From CAWDMC01 sp963803295 (GTDB taxonomy: Bacteria; Acidobacteriota; Terriglobia; UBA7540): 64,000 bases of DNA. Under the pieces are notes generated by a model. The model was not told the DNA's origin. It searched no databases and saw nothing but the letters and a program-made list of their open reading frames with translations. The position numbers and the translations under genes were made by a program. Shown here one piece after another: positions 55,736 to 63,048 of this stretch. Position 1 is the first letter of the stretch. Every line of letters starts with the position of its first letter. The stretch covers positions 186,001 to 250,000 of the forward strand of contig CAWDMC010000023.1 of the NCBI GenBank assembly GCA_963803295.1. The letters run 5' to 3'.

Positions 55736-56044
55736 AGGACCAATTCGTCACGATAGGTGTAAACGGCGGCGCCAAAACCTCCGCCCTTTTGCGTGACCCC
55801 GTTCAGGCGGCCCTCTTGAAAGGGTTTGAGAGACGCCCAACCTCTTCTATTTCCAGCGCGACCTGTATATGGCGCTAACGCCATCATCGCTCTTCGCTGT
55901 TCTAAACTTAATGGGCGTTATGAAGATTTCTGGCAGCGCCGCTCAGAAAGACCTGCCGCCTGATTCCATCCCTCAAACCAGAAGTTCACTCCTCCTCCGC
56001 TAGCTCGTTGACAGGTCACTAGGCACAGCTTAAGCTGAACACTC
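55736..56044. other. Intergenic gap, E2 to XdhC
   Basis: About 310 bp with no supportable gene, clear hairpin terminator or promoter pair. A short plus-strand open frame (about 55854-56001) begins within a C/T-rich stretch and has no relatives I know. Confidence 0.45.
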
Positions 56045-56866
56045 ATGGACATCTACGAGGAGATCACCAAACTCCGGCGAGCCGGCCGTCGGGGGGCGCT
56101 GGCAACCATTGTTCAGGTGCAGGGTTCGGTGCCGAGCTATGAGACCTCGAAGATCCTGGTGCGCGACGACGGCTCCATTTGCGGCACTGTGGGCGGAGGC
56201 TGCGTTGAGGCGGAGGTGTGGAGTGCCGCCCAGGACGTAATGCGGGAAGAGAAGGCGCGCCGTTTGCACTTTAACCTAAACGCCGATCCCGAATACGATA
56301 ACGGCCTGGTTTGCGGAGGATCGCTCGACATCTTCATCGAGCCCATCCTGGCCACGCCGACACTGTATCTGTTCGGCGGCGGCCACATTTCGCTCTCGCT
56401 TTCGAAGATTGCGAGCATTGCCGGCTTTGAAAGCATTGTTGTGGACGATCGCGAGGCTTTTGCCAATAGAGAACGTTTCCCGGAATCGAGCGAGATTCAT
56501 GCCGGTCCCTGGGAAGACACGCTGCGGCGTCTCCAGCCGAACGAGTTCAGCTATCTTGTGATCGCAACCCGTGGCCACAAGGGAGATCTCACCTGCCTGC
56601 GCTGGGCGCTGGGAACATCGGCGCGGTACATCGGCATGATTGGCAGCCGCCGCAAATTGTTGGAGTTCTCAAAAGTGCTCGATGCCGAGGGCGTGCCCTC
56701 GGCGCGTCTTGAACGCGTGCACTCGCCCGTCGGACTCGATATTGGGGCCCTGACCCCGCAGGAGATTGCAGTCGCAGTGGTGGCGGAATTGATCGCCGTG
56801 CGCCGCAACGCCGCCGGCCGCGTAGCTTCACTCACCTATAGGCCGGGGGTCCACGAGACAACATGA
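56045..56866 (+). CDS. XdhC/CoxI family molybdenum-cofactor maturation protein
   Basis: 273 aa. N-terminal XdhC/CoxI domain: GALATIVQVQGSVPSYETSK and GSICGTVGGGCVEAEVWSAA, with DNGLVCGGSLDIFIEPI (Cys of the metal/cofactor pocket). A Rossmann-like XdhC_C domain follows: LYLFGGGHISLSLSKIA, VVDDREAFANRERFP, YLVIATRGHKGDLTCL, IGMIGSRRKLLEFS and HSPVGLDIGALTPQEIAVAV. Such proteins insert sulfurated Moco into xanthine/CO-dehydrogenase-like enzymes. No large Mo enzyme is in the window, so its client is elsewhere. It overlaps the next gene by 4 bp (ATGA), a typical pairing with a MobA-like nucleotidyltransferase. Confidence 0.92.
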   Translation: MDIYEEITKLRRAGRRGALATIVQVQGSVPSYETSKILVRDDGSICGTVGGGCVEAEVWSAAQDVMREEKARRLHFNLNADPEYDNGLVCGGSLDIFIEPILATPTLYLFGGGHISLSLSKIASIAGFESIVVDDREAFANRERFPESSEIHAGPWEDTLRRLQPNEFSYLVIATRGHKGDLTCLRWALGTSARYIGMIGSRRKLLEFSKVLDAEGVPSARLERVHSPVGLDIGALTPQEIAVAVVAELIAVRRNAAGRVASLTYRPGVHETT

Positions 56867-57456
56867 TCGCGGGACTCGTCCTGGCAGCCGGCGAGTCGCG
56901 GCGCATGGGTCGTGACAAGGCGCTGCTGCTATATCGCGGAAGGACTTTCCTTGAAACTATTCTCCTGAGCTTGGCGCGCGCGGGGATCGAACGAACGGCA
57001 GTGGTGCTGGGTCATCATGCGGAGCAGATCCGGGCTGCGGCGGACTGTGGCGGTGCGGAAATTGTCCTCAATCCGGACTATCCGCTCGGGCAGACCTCCT
57101 CGCTGCAGGCTGGATTGAGGACCCTCGTCGAGCCCGACCTGAAAGCCGTGGTTCTGTGTCTGGTAGACCATCCAGCCGTCACTGCTGATGCGATCCGCGT
57201 CTTGGCGCGGACTTTCCGCGAATCCGGATCTCCCCTTGTTATACCCACCTTTGAAAATCGGCGCGGGCATCCGATAGTCATCGGCCGGGCGCTCTTTGCT
57301 GAATTGCTTGATCTTCAGCCAGGAGAGGGGGCGAACCTGGTTGTGCACCGCCATCACGAATCAGCCCGATTGGTTGAAGTGGCGGATCCCGCAATTCTGA
57401 TCGACCTGGATGATCCCGAGAGCTACGAGCGTCTTGTCCGTGACCGGCTTCAATAA
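56863..57456 (+). CDS. MobA/MocA-like nucleotidyltransferase
   Basis: 197 aa. NTP-transferase signature LVLAAGESRRMGRDKALLLY (GxGxSRRMG-K) and glycosyltransferase-A-like fold: IERTAVVLGHHAEQIRAA, DYPLGQTSSLQAGLRTL, VVLCLVDHPAV (metal-binding Asp), RRGHPIVIGRALFAELLDL and GEGANLVVHRH. Relatives (MobA, MocA) attach CMP or GMP to molybdopterin for molybdenum hydroxylases. Translationally coupled to XdhC by an ATGA overlap, it most likely makes the MCD (or MGD) cofactor form. Confidence 0.92.
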   Translation: MIAGLVLAAGESRRMGRDKALLLYRGRTFLETILLSLARAGIERTAVVLGHHAEQIRAAADCGGAEIVLNPDYPLGQTSSLQAGLRTLVEPDLKAVVLCLVDHPAVTADAIRVLARTFRESGSPLVIPTFENRRGHPIVIGRALFAELLDLQPGEGANLVVHRHHESARLVEVADPAILIDLDDPESYERLVRDRLQ

Positions 57457-57483
57457 TCCCTCATAGCGCCCATCGCACGCGAC

Positions 57484-57500
57484 TGTTGCAAAATGCAACA
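57484..57500. promoter_or_regulatory. Palindrome TGTTGCA-aaa-TGCAACA
   Basis: A perfect 7-3-7 inverted repeat just after the MobA-like gene, about 210 bp before the next start. It could be an operator for an unknown regulator or a hairpin. There is no adjacent T-tract. Confidence 0.4.
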
Positions 57501-57707
57501 CTTTTGCGATTTTCGCGTTCAAATCCTGCCGATACACGCCCCTAACTAATTGAAACAATGTGATTAAGAAAATAGTGTCTCATCTGTCTCGTCTGTCTCC
57601 ATTGTCTCATTTACGAGGGAGATACTGGAGAGTGAGGACTCGAGAATGAGGTCAAAGCTGCTTCCCTGACGGATCTCAAACAACGAATAAGAACAACGGA
57701 CGAAACC

Positions 57708-58559
57708 ATGCCTCTTTGCAAGAAACGAACCATGACCCCGGCCCGGATCGCGGCCAACCGGGCGAACTCGCAACAGTCCACCGGACCGCGGACCGTCGAA
57801 GGCAAACGGCGGGTCATGTGGAACGCACTCAAGCACGGGCAGCGGTCGGGCAATTTCCGGCGGGCGCTGATTCGCTCCGGTGACGATGTTAAGGCCTATG
57901 ACCGCCTCTGCTGGATGCTGGTGGCACTCTTCCAGCCAACATTGTCGGGTCCGAAGCGGTCGAAGGGTCCAGGCCGCCGGCAGGTGGAACTGCTGAGCCG
58001 GCGCATGTGGTGCGAAAGGCGCGAAAAGTTACGGTCGAAGTCAAGATCTCAAGTAGATTCATTCGCTTGGATCGATCGCAATACCGAACTCATCATCAAG
58101 AGCTTCGCTCTCTATTCCCAACGATTCCTCAAGGACAATAGCGTCATTGGCATAGCCCGTGAAAACAGCAGTATTTCCGGGATTCCGCAGCATCCGGGGC
58201 CGACAGCCGAGGCTGCCGCAAAAACGCAGATCCAAAATGCAGGATCTACGCCAGCCCGACGCCCTTCGTTGTCAGCACTCTGCGGAGGAGCGTCAACCGG
58301 TCACTCTGTCGGACTTACGCCAGCCCTATATGGCAGCCGGCGGCGGATTCGCATTTCGAGGCGTTGTCAGAATTATTCCGCTGCGAGTTGTCGGTCGTGT
58401 TTGAGAGGAGGGAGAAAGCCTTCGCCAAGAGGCAAACGACGCCTTCACCGGTCCGGCGTCCGGGATACTCTTCGTTGCCATGAAATCTTGCACGAATTGC
58501 GGGTCGTACTTGACCACGGCTGGCGCTTAGTCCCAAAATGGGTTCGGAATCACCTTTGA
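57708..58559 (+). CDS. Acidobacteria ANR-type hypothetical protein, C-terminus doubtful
   Basis: The N-terminus carries the well-known signature RIAANRANSQQSTGPRTVEG K...NALKHG, found at the start of many short hypothetical proteins of Acidobacteriota and other soil bacteria. The next about 100 residues (DDVKAYDRLCWMLVALFQPT, QVELLSRRMWCERREKL) also look genuine. From about residue 160 the sequence becomes Ser/Arg-rich and low in hydrophobics, so a frameshift or alternative end near 58170 is likely; a frame from 58159 would then continue. The family's function is unknown, and it is often found in multiple copies. Confidence 0.65.
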   Translation: MPLCKKRTMTPARIAANRANSQQSTGPRTVEGKRRVMWNALKHGQRSGNFRRALIRSGDDVKAYDRLCWMLVALFQPTLSGPKRSKGPGRRQVELLSRRMWCERREKLRSKSRSQVDSFAWIDRNTELIIKSFALYSQRFLKDNSVIGIARENSSISGIPQHPGPTAEAAAKTQIQNAGSTPARRPSLSALCGGASTGHSVGLTPALYGSRRRIRISRRCQNYSAASCRSCLRGGRKPSPRGKRRLHRSGVRDTLRCHEILHELRVVLDHGWRLVPKWVRNHL

Positions 58560-58568
58560 GGTGCAGTA

Positions 58569-59228
58569 ATGATCATGAGCCGGATCGCAGTTCTTCTAGC
58601 GGCGCTCACGTTGAGCCTGGGTGCGAGCGCCGGCCAGCAATCCCGAGGGTCACCGCAGTCCCAACCGTCCTCGCAAGGTCAACGGGCCGAGCGGGCCTCG
58701 GAGCCGGATCCGCCGGTTCCGGCAGCGGGAAAGACGAAGAGTGGGGTTCCCACTTCCGAGGGGCAAAAGTCCGCTTCGACTTCTACTCCCGACCCGGACC
58801 CCGCCGCGAGCCCAAAGTTAGACATTTTCGATGCGGCCACCGTCAACACTGACGCTGCGGTCCATCGCGTGGCCGAGCAGATGGCCGGCAAGGCCTCAGA
58901 CAAAGACCAGAAAAAGTCTGAGCCGTCCGCGTCGGCCAAGAACGTTAAGTCTGCGCAGCCCGATGTTAAGACTGCAGCCCCTGCCGATCCAGCGGTGACG
59001 GAGTTCCAACCTCGTGGTCCGGGTGAAGCAGGAGCATCGGATCCGGTTATGACCTCCGCCAAGCAGTCGAAGAAAAGGGTGCATGGCGACGTGCATGGAT
59101 CCGCGGGCGGCAACCGAATGGGAGCGAACGGCGGCGGCGGGTCCGTTGGAGCCACTTCCAAAAGCGGCAGCACTTCGGTCTATATTGGGGCAGATCACGT
59201 CGGAACCTCGGTCGCGCCACCACGTTAG
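58569..59228 (+). CDS. Secreted low-complexity hypothetical protein
   Basis: 219 aa. The signal peptide (MIMSRIAVLLAALTLSLGAS, cleavage near AGQQ) is convincing. The mature part is Ser/Pro/Ala/Gly/Lys-rich and disordered (QSRGSPQSQPSSQGQRAERA), with no hydrophobic core except AAVHRVAEQMAGKA. The C-terminal GGNRMGANGGGGSVGATSKS is glycine-rich. I recognise no family. It is probably a periplasmic or surface linker-like protein, or a protein made in small amounts. Confidence 0.5.
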   Translation: MIMSRIAVLLAALTLSLGASAGQQSRGSPQSQPSSQGQRAERASEPDPPVPAAGKTKSGVPTSEGQKSASTSTPDPDPAASPKLDIFDAATVNTDAAVHRVAEQMAGKASDKDQKKSEPSASAKNVKSAQPDVKTAAPADPAVTEFQPRGPGEAGASDPVMTSAKQSKKRVHGDVHGSAGGNRMGANGGGGSVGATSKSGSTSVYIGADHVGTSVAPPR

Positions 59229-59405
59229 TTACCGGATAAGTGACGAGATCTAACGAATAAGGGCGGGCCTTTTTCAGTCACGCGATTAGGAGAAGCGGGA
59301 GTAGTCGCTTCACGACTCTACGACGGCGAGGAAGGCCCGCTTCCCGCCACTTTCAACGATAATATGGTTGCATCAATGGACCGCCAACTGACAGCCTGAA
59401 CCGAT
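59229..59405. other. Structured intergenic region
   Basis: 177 bp between the hypothetical protein and the esterase. The main content is the nested inverted repeat at 59263-59340. No promoter is strong enough to call. Confidence 0.5.
59263..59340. ncRNA. Nested hairpin, outer stem GCGGGCCTT / AAGGCCCGC
   Basis: The outer arms at 59263-59271 and 59332-59340 are perfectly complementary over nine bases. Inside is a hairpin AGTCG-CTTCA-CGACT (59303-59317) with flanking GTA/TAC. It is long for a simple terminator. It could be a structured RNA, an IS-like palindrome or an attenuator ahead of the esterase operon. Confidence 0.45.
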
Positions 59406-60416
59406 ATGCCCGAATCCCGCAAAAATCGGATATTAGGCATCATCGTGGTCGCGGTGGAGTTGGCGCTTGTGGCGACTGCGGCTGCCGGCCGCGCTCCGCG
59501 AATTCAGAGGGCCTCAGGCGCAACGACAACCCCGCCTACAACTCTGAAGTGCAGCGAGATCACGAGCCAGATTCTCGGACGAGCCGTGAGCTACTGCGTT
59601 GCTCTCCCCGGCGGTTATGATCCACAGGACTCGAGGCGGTATCCCGTTGTCTACTATCTGCACGGTCTGTTTGAAAACGAGCGCACCTGGGGCGAGCGAG
59701 GCGGGGAGGCAATTCTCGACGGCCTTCTGGAGCAAGCGCAGGTAGGCAAGTTCCTCGTGGTTTGTCCCGATGGCGGCAAGACTTTCTACATTAACTCGCT
59801 TGACGGGAAAGTTCGTTACGAGGATTTCTTCATCCAGGAATTCGTTCCGGCGATCGACGCTGCCTATCGCACCCAGCCCGATCGTTTGCATCGTGGGATC
59901 GCCGGAGATTCTATGGGTGGCTACGGCGCCTTGCATCTGGCGATGCGCCATCCGGATGTTTTTGGAACCTGCACGGCGCAGAGCGCGGCGCTGATTGTCG
60001 AGTTTCCCAGCCCGCTGCCGACAGAGGGCCGCTGGGCATTTTATTCACGCATCCTGGAACTGCCTTTTGGCTCGCCGCTCAGCCAACCGTATTTCGACCA
60101 GAACAACCCTCTGACGCTAGTCCGCAATCCCGAGCGCTTTGCTAATCTGAAATTGTATTTTGACTGCGGCGACGCTGACCGCTACGGATTTGAGGAAGGA
60201 GCAAAGCTGCTAGACAGCACTCTGAAAGGCAAGAACTTCCCCCACGAATTCGTCCTGCGGACCGGAGGGCACGGCTGGAGTTATCTGGAACAATATATGA
60301 AGTACGCACTGCTGTTCCAATGGAGTCACATCAGCGGGCCGGACTTGCGTGCCACCTCTCTTCTGCCGACCTCGCTCTCTAGCGACGCGATTGGGCGCCG
60401 GGGAGCGCGGCAATGA
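59406..60416 (+). CDS. Secreted alpha/beta-hydrolase esterase, FrmB/esterase-D type
   Basis: 336 aa. Hydrophobic leader (GIIVVAVELALVATAAAGRA), then esterase-D fold: YPVVYYLHGLFENERTWGER (oxyanion strand), FIQEFVPAIDAAYRTQPDRL and nucleophile elbow IAGDSMGGYGALHLAM (Ser near residue 169). The acid Asp is in LYFDCGDADRYGFEEG and the His in LRTGGHGWSYLEQYM. It hydrolyses acyl or feruloyl-type esters in the periplasm; the exact ester is unknown. It overlaps the next gene by 4 bp (ATGA). Confidence 0.9.
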   Translation: MPESRKNRILGIIVVAVELALVATAAAGRAPRIQRASGATTTPPTTLKCSEITSQILGRAVSYCVALPGGYDPQDSRRYPVVYYLHGLFENERTWGERGGEAILDGLLEQAQVGKFLVVCPDGGKTFYINSLDGKVRYEDFFIQEFVPAIDAAYRTQPDRLHRGIAGDSMGGYGALHLAMRHPDVFGTCTAQSAALIVEFPSPLPTEGRWAFYSRILELPFGSPLSQPYFDQNNPLTLVRNPERFANLKLYFDCGDADRYGFEEGAKLLDSTLKGKNFPHEFVLRTGGHGWSYLEQYMKYALLFQWSHISGPDLRATSLLPTSLSSDAIGRRGARQ

Positions 60417-61606
60417 ACCTGAAATGCCGCAAACAGATTCTGGCGGGCCCTCAAGCGAAGCGGAGAATTTGGCTGCGTGCGCTCGCCCTGGTCCTATTAT
60501 CTGGAGCGTGGGCCGCTCCTGTCCCGGAGGGTTGGACCGCGTCGAATCCCGGTCAGACGGAGTCAAAAACGCGGGCAACTCCGCCTTCCGCCAAATCGAA
60601 TGCCGCAGGCAAAGGTTTAAGGCCCATCCGACCGGCAACGCCGCCGGGCCCCCCCGAATCCGATGGATACCTGGCCGCTGAATCGCGGGTCGTAACGTAC
60701 ATTCGCGAAAATGTGGAGCCGGGGCAACCTTTGCTGGTCAGCGAGCTCTATAACCGCGTCTTCGTTGAGCCTCAGGAACACTTGGTACTCGACAAATTTT
60801 ACAACGCCTTCTTCCGAATTCCTCTCTTTCTGGCCACTTACCAGCAGCAGTTTGGGAAACCGCCCACTCTCGAAGAGATCTCCCAGCAATTTGATCTCAA
60901 GGCTCCAGGGGCCGCGGATGCGATACTGCGGGTGATGGAGTGCGATCCTCGTGTACCCCGGTTCTTCCACCGCAATCCGAAGACCGGAGAATTGACGGAC
61001 GTCGACGTCGTCGCCGTCCGCAACAATCCCAATTTTACCCGGGACGTCTCGCCGCGGTTGGGTGGTTGGGAAGGTAATCTGTCGCCCGGTTTCGTGCTGC
61101 TCGATCTCCAGGGCAAGCTGGTGGATTCCCAGAAGCTCGGGGCTAACGCGGTGCTGCTCTACGTTTGGTTCACCGGGTGTCCGCCGTGCATGAAGGAGGC
61201 TCCGGAATTGGTCCGGCTGAAGCACGAACGCGGGCGCCAGGGCCTGGTGGTGGTCGGCGCTAATGCTGACCGCCTTCTCGGCTTGCCCTATGATGATGAA
61301 GTCCGAAAACGGTACGTTCAGGAAGAAAAGATTGATTTCCCCGTGGTCTATTGGAATAAGGACGCAGACCTTGCTTTCCGGCAAATTACTATTTATCCAA
61401 CCATGTTTCTCATCGACAAGAAAGGAACCATCGTTCATCAGTGGATAGGGTTTGTGGATTTCGCGGAACTCGATCACGCAGTTTCGGACCTTCTTGGCCC
61501 GGCTCCGCCGGCAAGGGTCGGCCGTCCGAAGCCGCTGGGCGCATCGCCACGTCAAACCAACGGGAGGGAAAACAATGGAGGGAAAGGAAGCACTCGGGCG
61601 CAGTGA
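60413..61606 (+). CDS. Thioredoxin-fold (TlpA/ResA-like) exported protein
   Basis: 397 aa with a membrane anchor/signal (IWLRALALVLLSGAWAAPVP) and about 200 residues of unfamiliar sequence (RVVTYIRENVEPGQPLLVSE, LDKFYNAFFRIPLFLATYQQ). A TlpA-type thioredoxin domain follows: LDLQGKLVDSQKLGANAVLL, active site YVWFTGCPPCMKEAPELVRL (CPPC near 256), VVVGANADRLLG and the cis-Pro region ITIYPTMFLIDKKG. A periplasmic disulfide reductant or exchanger is implied. It is coupled to the esterase upstream and overlaps the DUF2911 gene downstream, so the three are likely one operon. Confidence 0.88.
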   Translation: MNLKCRKQILAGPQAKRRIWLRALALVLLSGAWAAPVPEGWTASNPGQTESKTRATPPSAKSNAAGKGLRPIRPATPPGPPESDGYLAAESRVVTYIRENVEPGQPLLVSELYNRVFVEPQEHLVLDKFYNAFFRIPLFLATYQQQFGKPPTLEEISQQFDLKAPGAADAILRVMECDPRVPRFFHRNPKTGELTDVDVVAVRNNPNFTRDVSPRLGGWEGNLSPGFVLLDLQGKLVDSQKLGANAVLLYVWFTGCPPCMKEAPELVRLKHERGRQGLVVVGANADRLLGLPYDDEVRKRYVQEEKIDFPVVYWNKDADLAFRQITIYPTMFLIDKKGTIVHQWIGFVDFAELDHAVSDLLGPAPPARVGRPKPLGASPRQTNGRENNGGKGSTRAQ

Positions 61607-62141
61607 CTCAAGTTCGACCTTCGGCAGGGCGGCGAAGGGTACGCTTCTCGCCATCGTCGGTGTTGCGGTCGGCATCGCCCTGACCAGTATCGGCTTTGCT
61701 CACGATAACAACGAGGGAGAGTCGAAGGCCATGTTAGGCAGCGCCTCAGTGACGATCAGCTACGGCAGGCCATCCCTGAAGGGACGCGATCTGATGCAGA
61801 TGATACAGCCGGGAAACCTCTGGCGAATGGGCGCTGACATGCCAACAACCATTGATTCCTCGGCCGACCTCGATTTCGGAGGCACGCGGGTTCCCAAAGG
61901 CAAACACGTGCTGCTGGCCCGCTACGTCGGTCCGGGCCAGTGGTCCCTGGTGGTCTCGAGCAAAGACCGGCAGCACTATGAACCCAGCACCAAGCTGGCC
62001 GAAGTTCCCATGCAGATGCAGCAGGGCCAAAGCCCCGTAGAGCAATTGAGCATTGAACTCTCGTCTAAGGGTAAGAACGGCATGATTGAACTGGCCTGGG
62101 GCGGCTACCGCCTGACGGCGCCGTTCAGCGCCGCTGATTGA
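61575..62141 (+). CDS. DUF2911 domain protein, exported
   Basis: 188 aa from ATG 61575 (GGGAGGGAAAAC upstream), overlapping the thioredoxin-like gene's end by 32 bp in another frame. The membrane segment (GTLLAIVGVAVGIALTSIGF) anchors or exports it. The DUF2911 core is SASVTISYGRPSLKGRDLMQ, LWRMGADMPTTI, GTRVPKGKHVLLARYVGPGQ, WSLVVS and the C-terminal MIELAWGGYRLTAPFSA. Its function is unknown; these proteins are common exported factors in Acidobacteria and Bacteroidetes. Co-transcription with the esterase and thioredoxin suggests an envelope-related role. Confidence 0.88.
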   Translation: MEGKEALGRSDSSSTFGRAAKGTLLAIVGVAVGIALTSIGFAHDNNEGESKAMLGSASVTISYGRPSLKGRDLMQMIQPGNLWRMGADMPTTIDSSADLDFGGTRVPKGKHVLLARYVGPGQWSLVVSSKDRQHYEPSTKLAEVPMQMQQGQSPVEQLSIELSSKGKNGMIELAWGGYRLTAPFSAAD

Positions 62142-62154
62142 GTTGGACTTCGTA

Positions 62155-62297
62155 ATGGCACCAGCCCCTGGCCTTTTCGCCCACCCCGATGACGCGAAGT
62201 TCCTGGCGGCGGGAATCCTGGTGCATCTCGGCGTGTGGTGACGCCTTTGTGAACATCGCAACTATGACGGCGGGCGATTGCGGGAGTTATCACCCCT
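62155..62297 (+). pseudogene. PIG-L deacetylase remnant
   Basis: Reading from ATG 62155 gives GLFAHPDDAKFLAAGILVHL, the zinc-motif start of PIG-L enzymes. After a frame change near 62225 the text resumes as FVNIATMTAGDCGSYHP, matching VHIATMTAGDCGS of relatives. Everything after is lost. It resembles the intact gene at 51547, so this is probably an older relict. Confidence 0.7.
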
Positions 62298-62404
62298 GGG
62301 GGCAGAACTGCTTGACCGGCTCTGACAAAGCCTACACCAAGTCGTCGGGGCTTCCGGGAACCTGCTATACTTCCCGATTGCACCACTCGCTATCCTTTCG
62401 ACGC

Positions 62405-62494
62405 GGAGAGGTGTCCGAGTGGCTGAAGGAGCACGCTTGGAAAGCGTGTTTGGGGGAAACTCCAACGTGGGTTCGAATCCCACCCTCTCCGCCA
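62405..62494 (+). tRNA. tRNA-Ser(GGA)
   Basis: 90 nt. Acceptor GGAGAGG / CCTCTCC with discriminator G and encoded CCA; D arm TCCGAGTGGCTGAAGGA; anticodon stem CACGCT-TGGAA-AGCGTG with anticodon GGA; a long class II variable arm (TTTGGGGGAAACTCC); T arm GTGGG-TTCGAAT-CCCAC. All parts pair well. It stands alone, 263 bp after the DUF2911 gene. Confidence 0.95.
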
Positions 62495-62623
62495 TATTTC
62501 TGCCATTTTACAGTATCGAAATGGGAAACCATTCTCCGTGAAAGGGCGTAAGAGGAGTCCCCTAAAATCCCCACAGTCCTTGGAACTTGCCACGCTATGA
62601 GATTTGCAGGTTGTAGAAAGGAT

Positions 62624-62668
62624 TAGCACCTCGGCCAGGACTCGAACCTGGAACCCTTCGGTTAACGT
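62624..62668 (-). other. tRNA-Asn(GTT) 3' fragment, attachment scar
   Basis: Minus strand: the anticodon loop (GTTAA) onward, with CCGAAGGGTT, T arm CCAGG-TTCGAGT-CCTGG, acceptor CCGAGGT, G and CTA, fits tRNA-Asn. The D arm and 5' acceptor are missing and the end reads CTA rather than CCA. As with the tRNA-Glu fragment, it begins at the anticodon loop, the usual crossover point of tyrosine recombinases, so it marks a former integration site. It is not functional. Confidence 0.7.
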
Positions 62669-63048
62669 TCTTATTGAGTACGTGATTGGCCGTAGATCAA
62701 CTCCGGTCTGTGCCCGGTGTCGCGAATGAATTCCTCAAGAGTTCTATGGCCGTGATCATTAGGAACTCCGCGTGCCAGAGAGAAGCCGCTCCCGGAAATA
62801 TCTCGGTGGAATATATCGCAGATGCCCCGAAAACGGCGACGTGAGATAGTCCTCGTAGTTTCCAGTTACGGGCAGGGCGTGCCCGTGAATGTCAGCTAAA
62901 AGCCTGGTCGTATTCTTTCGTAAGCTTTTCGAAAATATCAGTGCTGTCTGTGTTCCCGCCAACGGTTACCGCGGCGCGCGTCGAACCTACGAGATTTGTA
63001 ATCAAATAGCAGCGCTTTCCATTCCTTGTCCTGCTTGGTCACGCGAGT
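62669..63048. other. Gap between tRNA-Asn scar and GH39 gene
   Basis: 380 bp with no firm gene. Minus-strand fragments read plausibly as protein in two frames (ITNLVGSTRAAVTVGGNTDS and TRLLADIHGHALPVTGNYED), but neither is long or recognisable. They may be remains of an element that entered at the tRNA-Asn site. Confidence 0.4.

Noticed and set aside
57570..57610. Short TGTCTC tandem motif.
   Set aside because: Only a few imperfect units; too short and irregular to call a functional repeat.
60617..61675. A 352-codon antisense frame over the thioredoxin-like gene.
   Set aside because: The plus-strand gene has a CPPC active site, a signal peptide and operon coupling; the antisense frame is a shadow.
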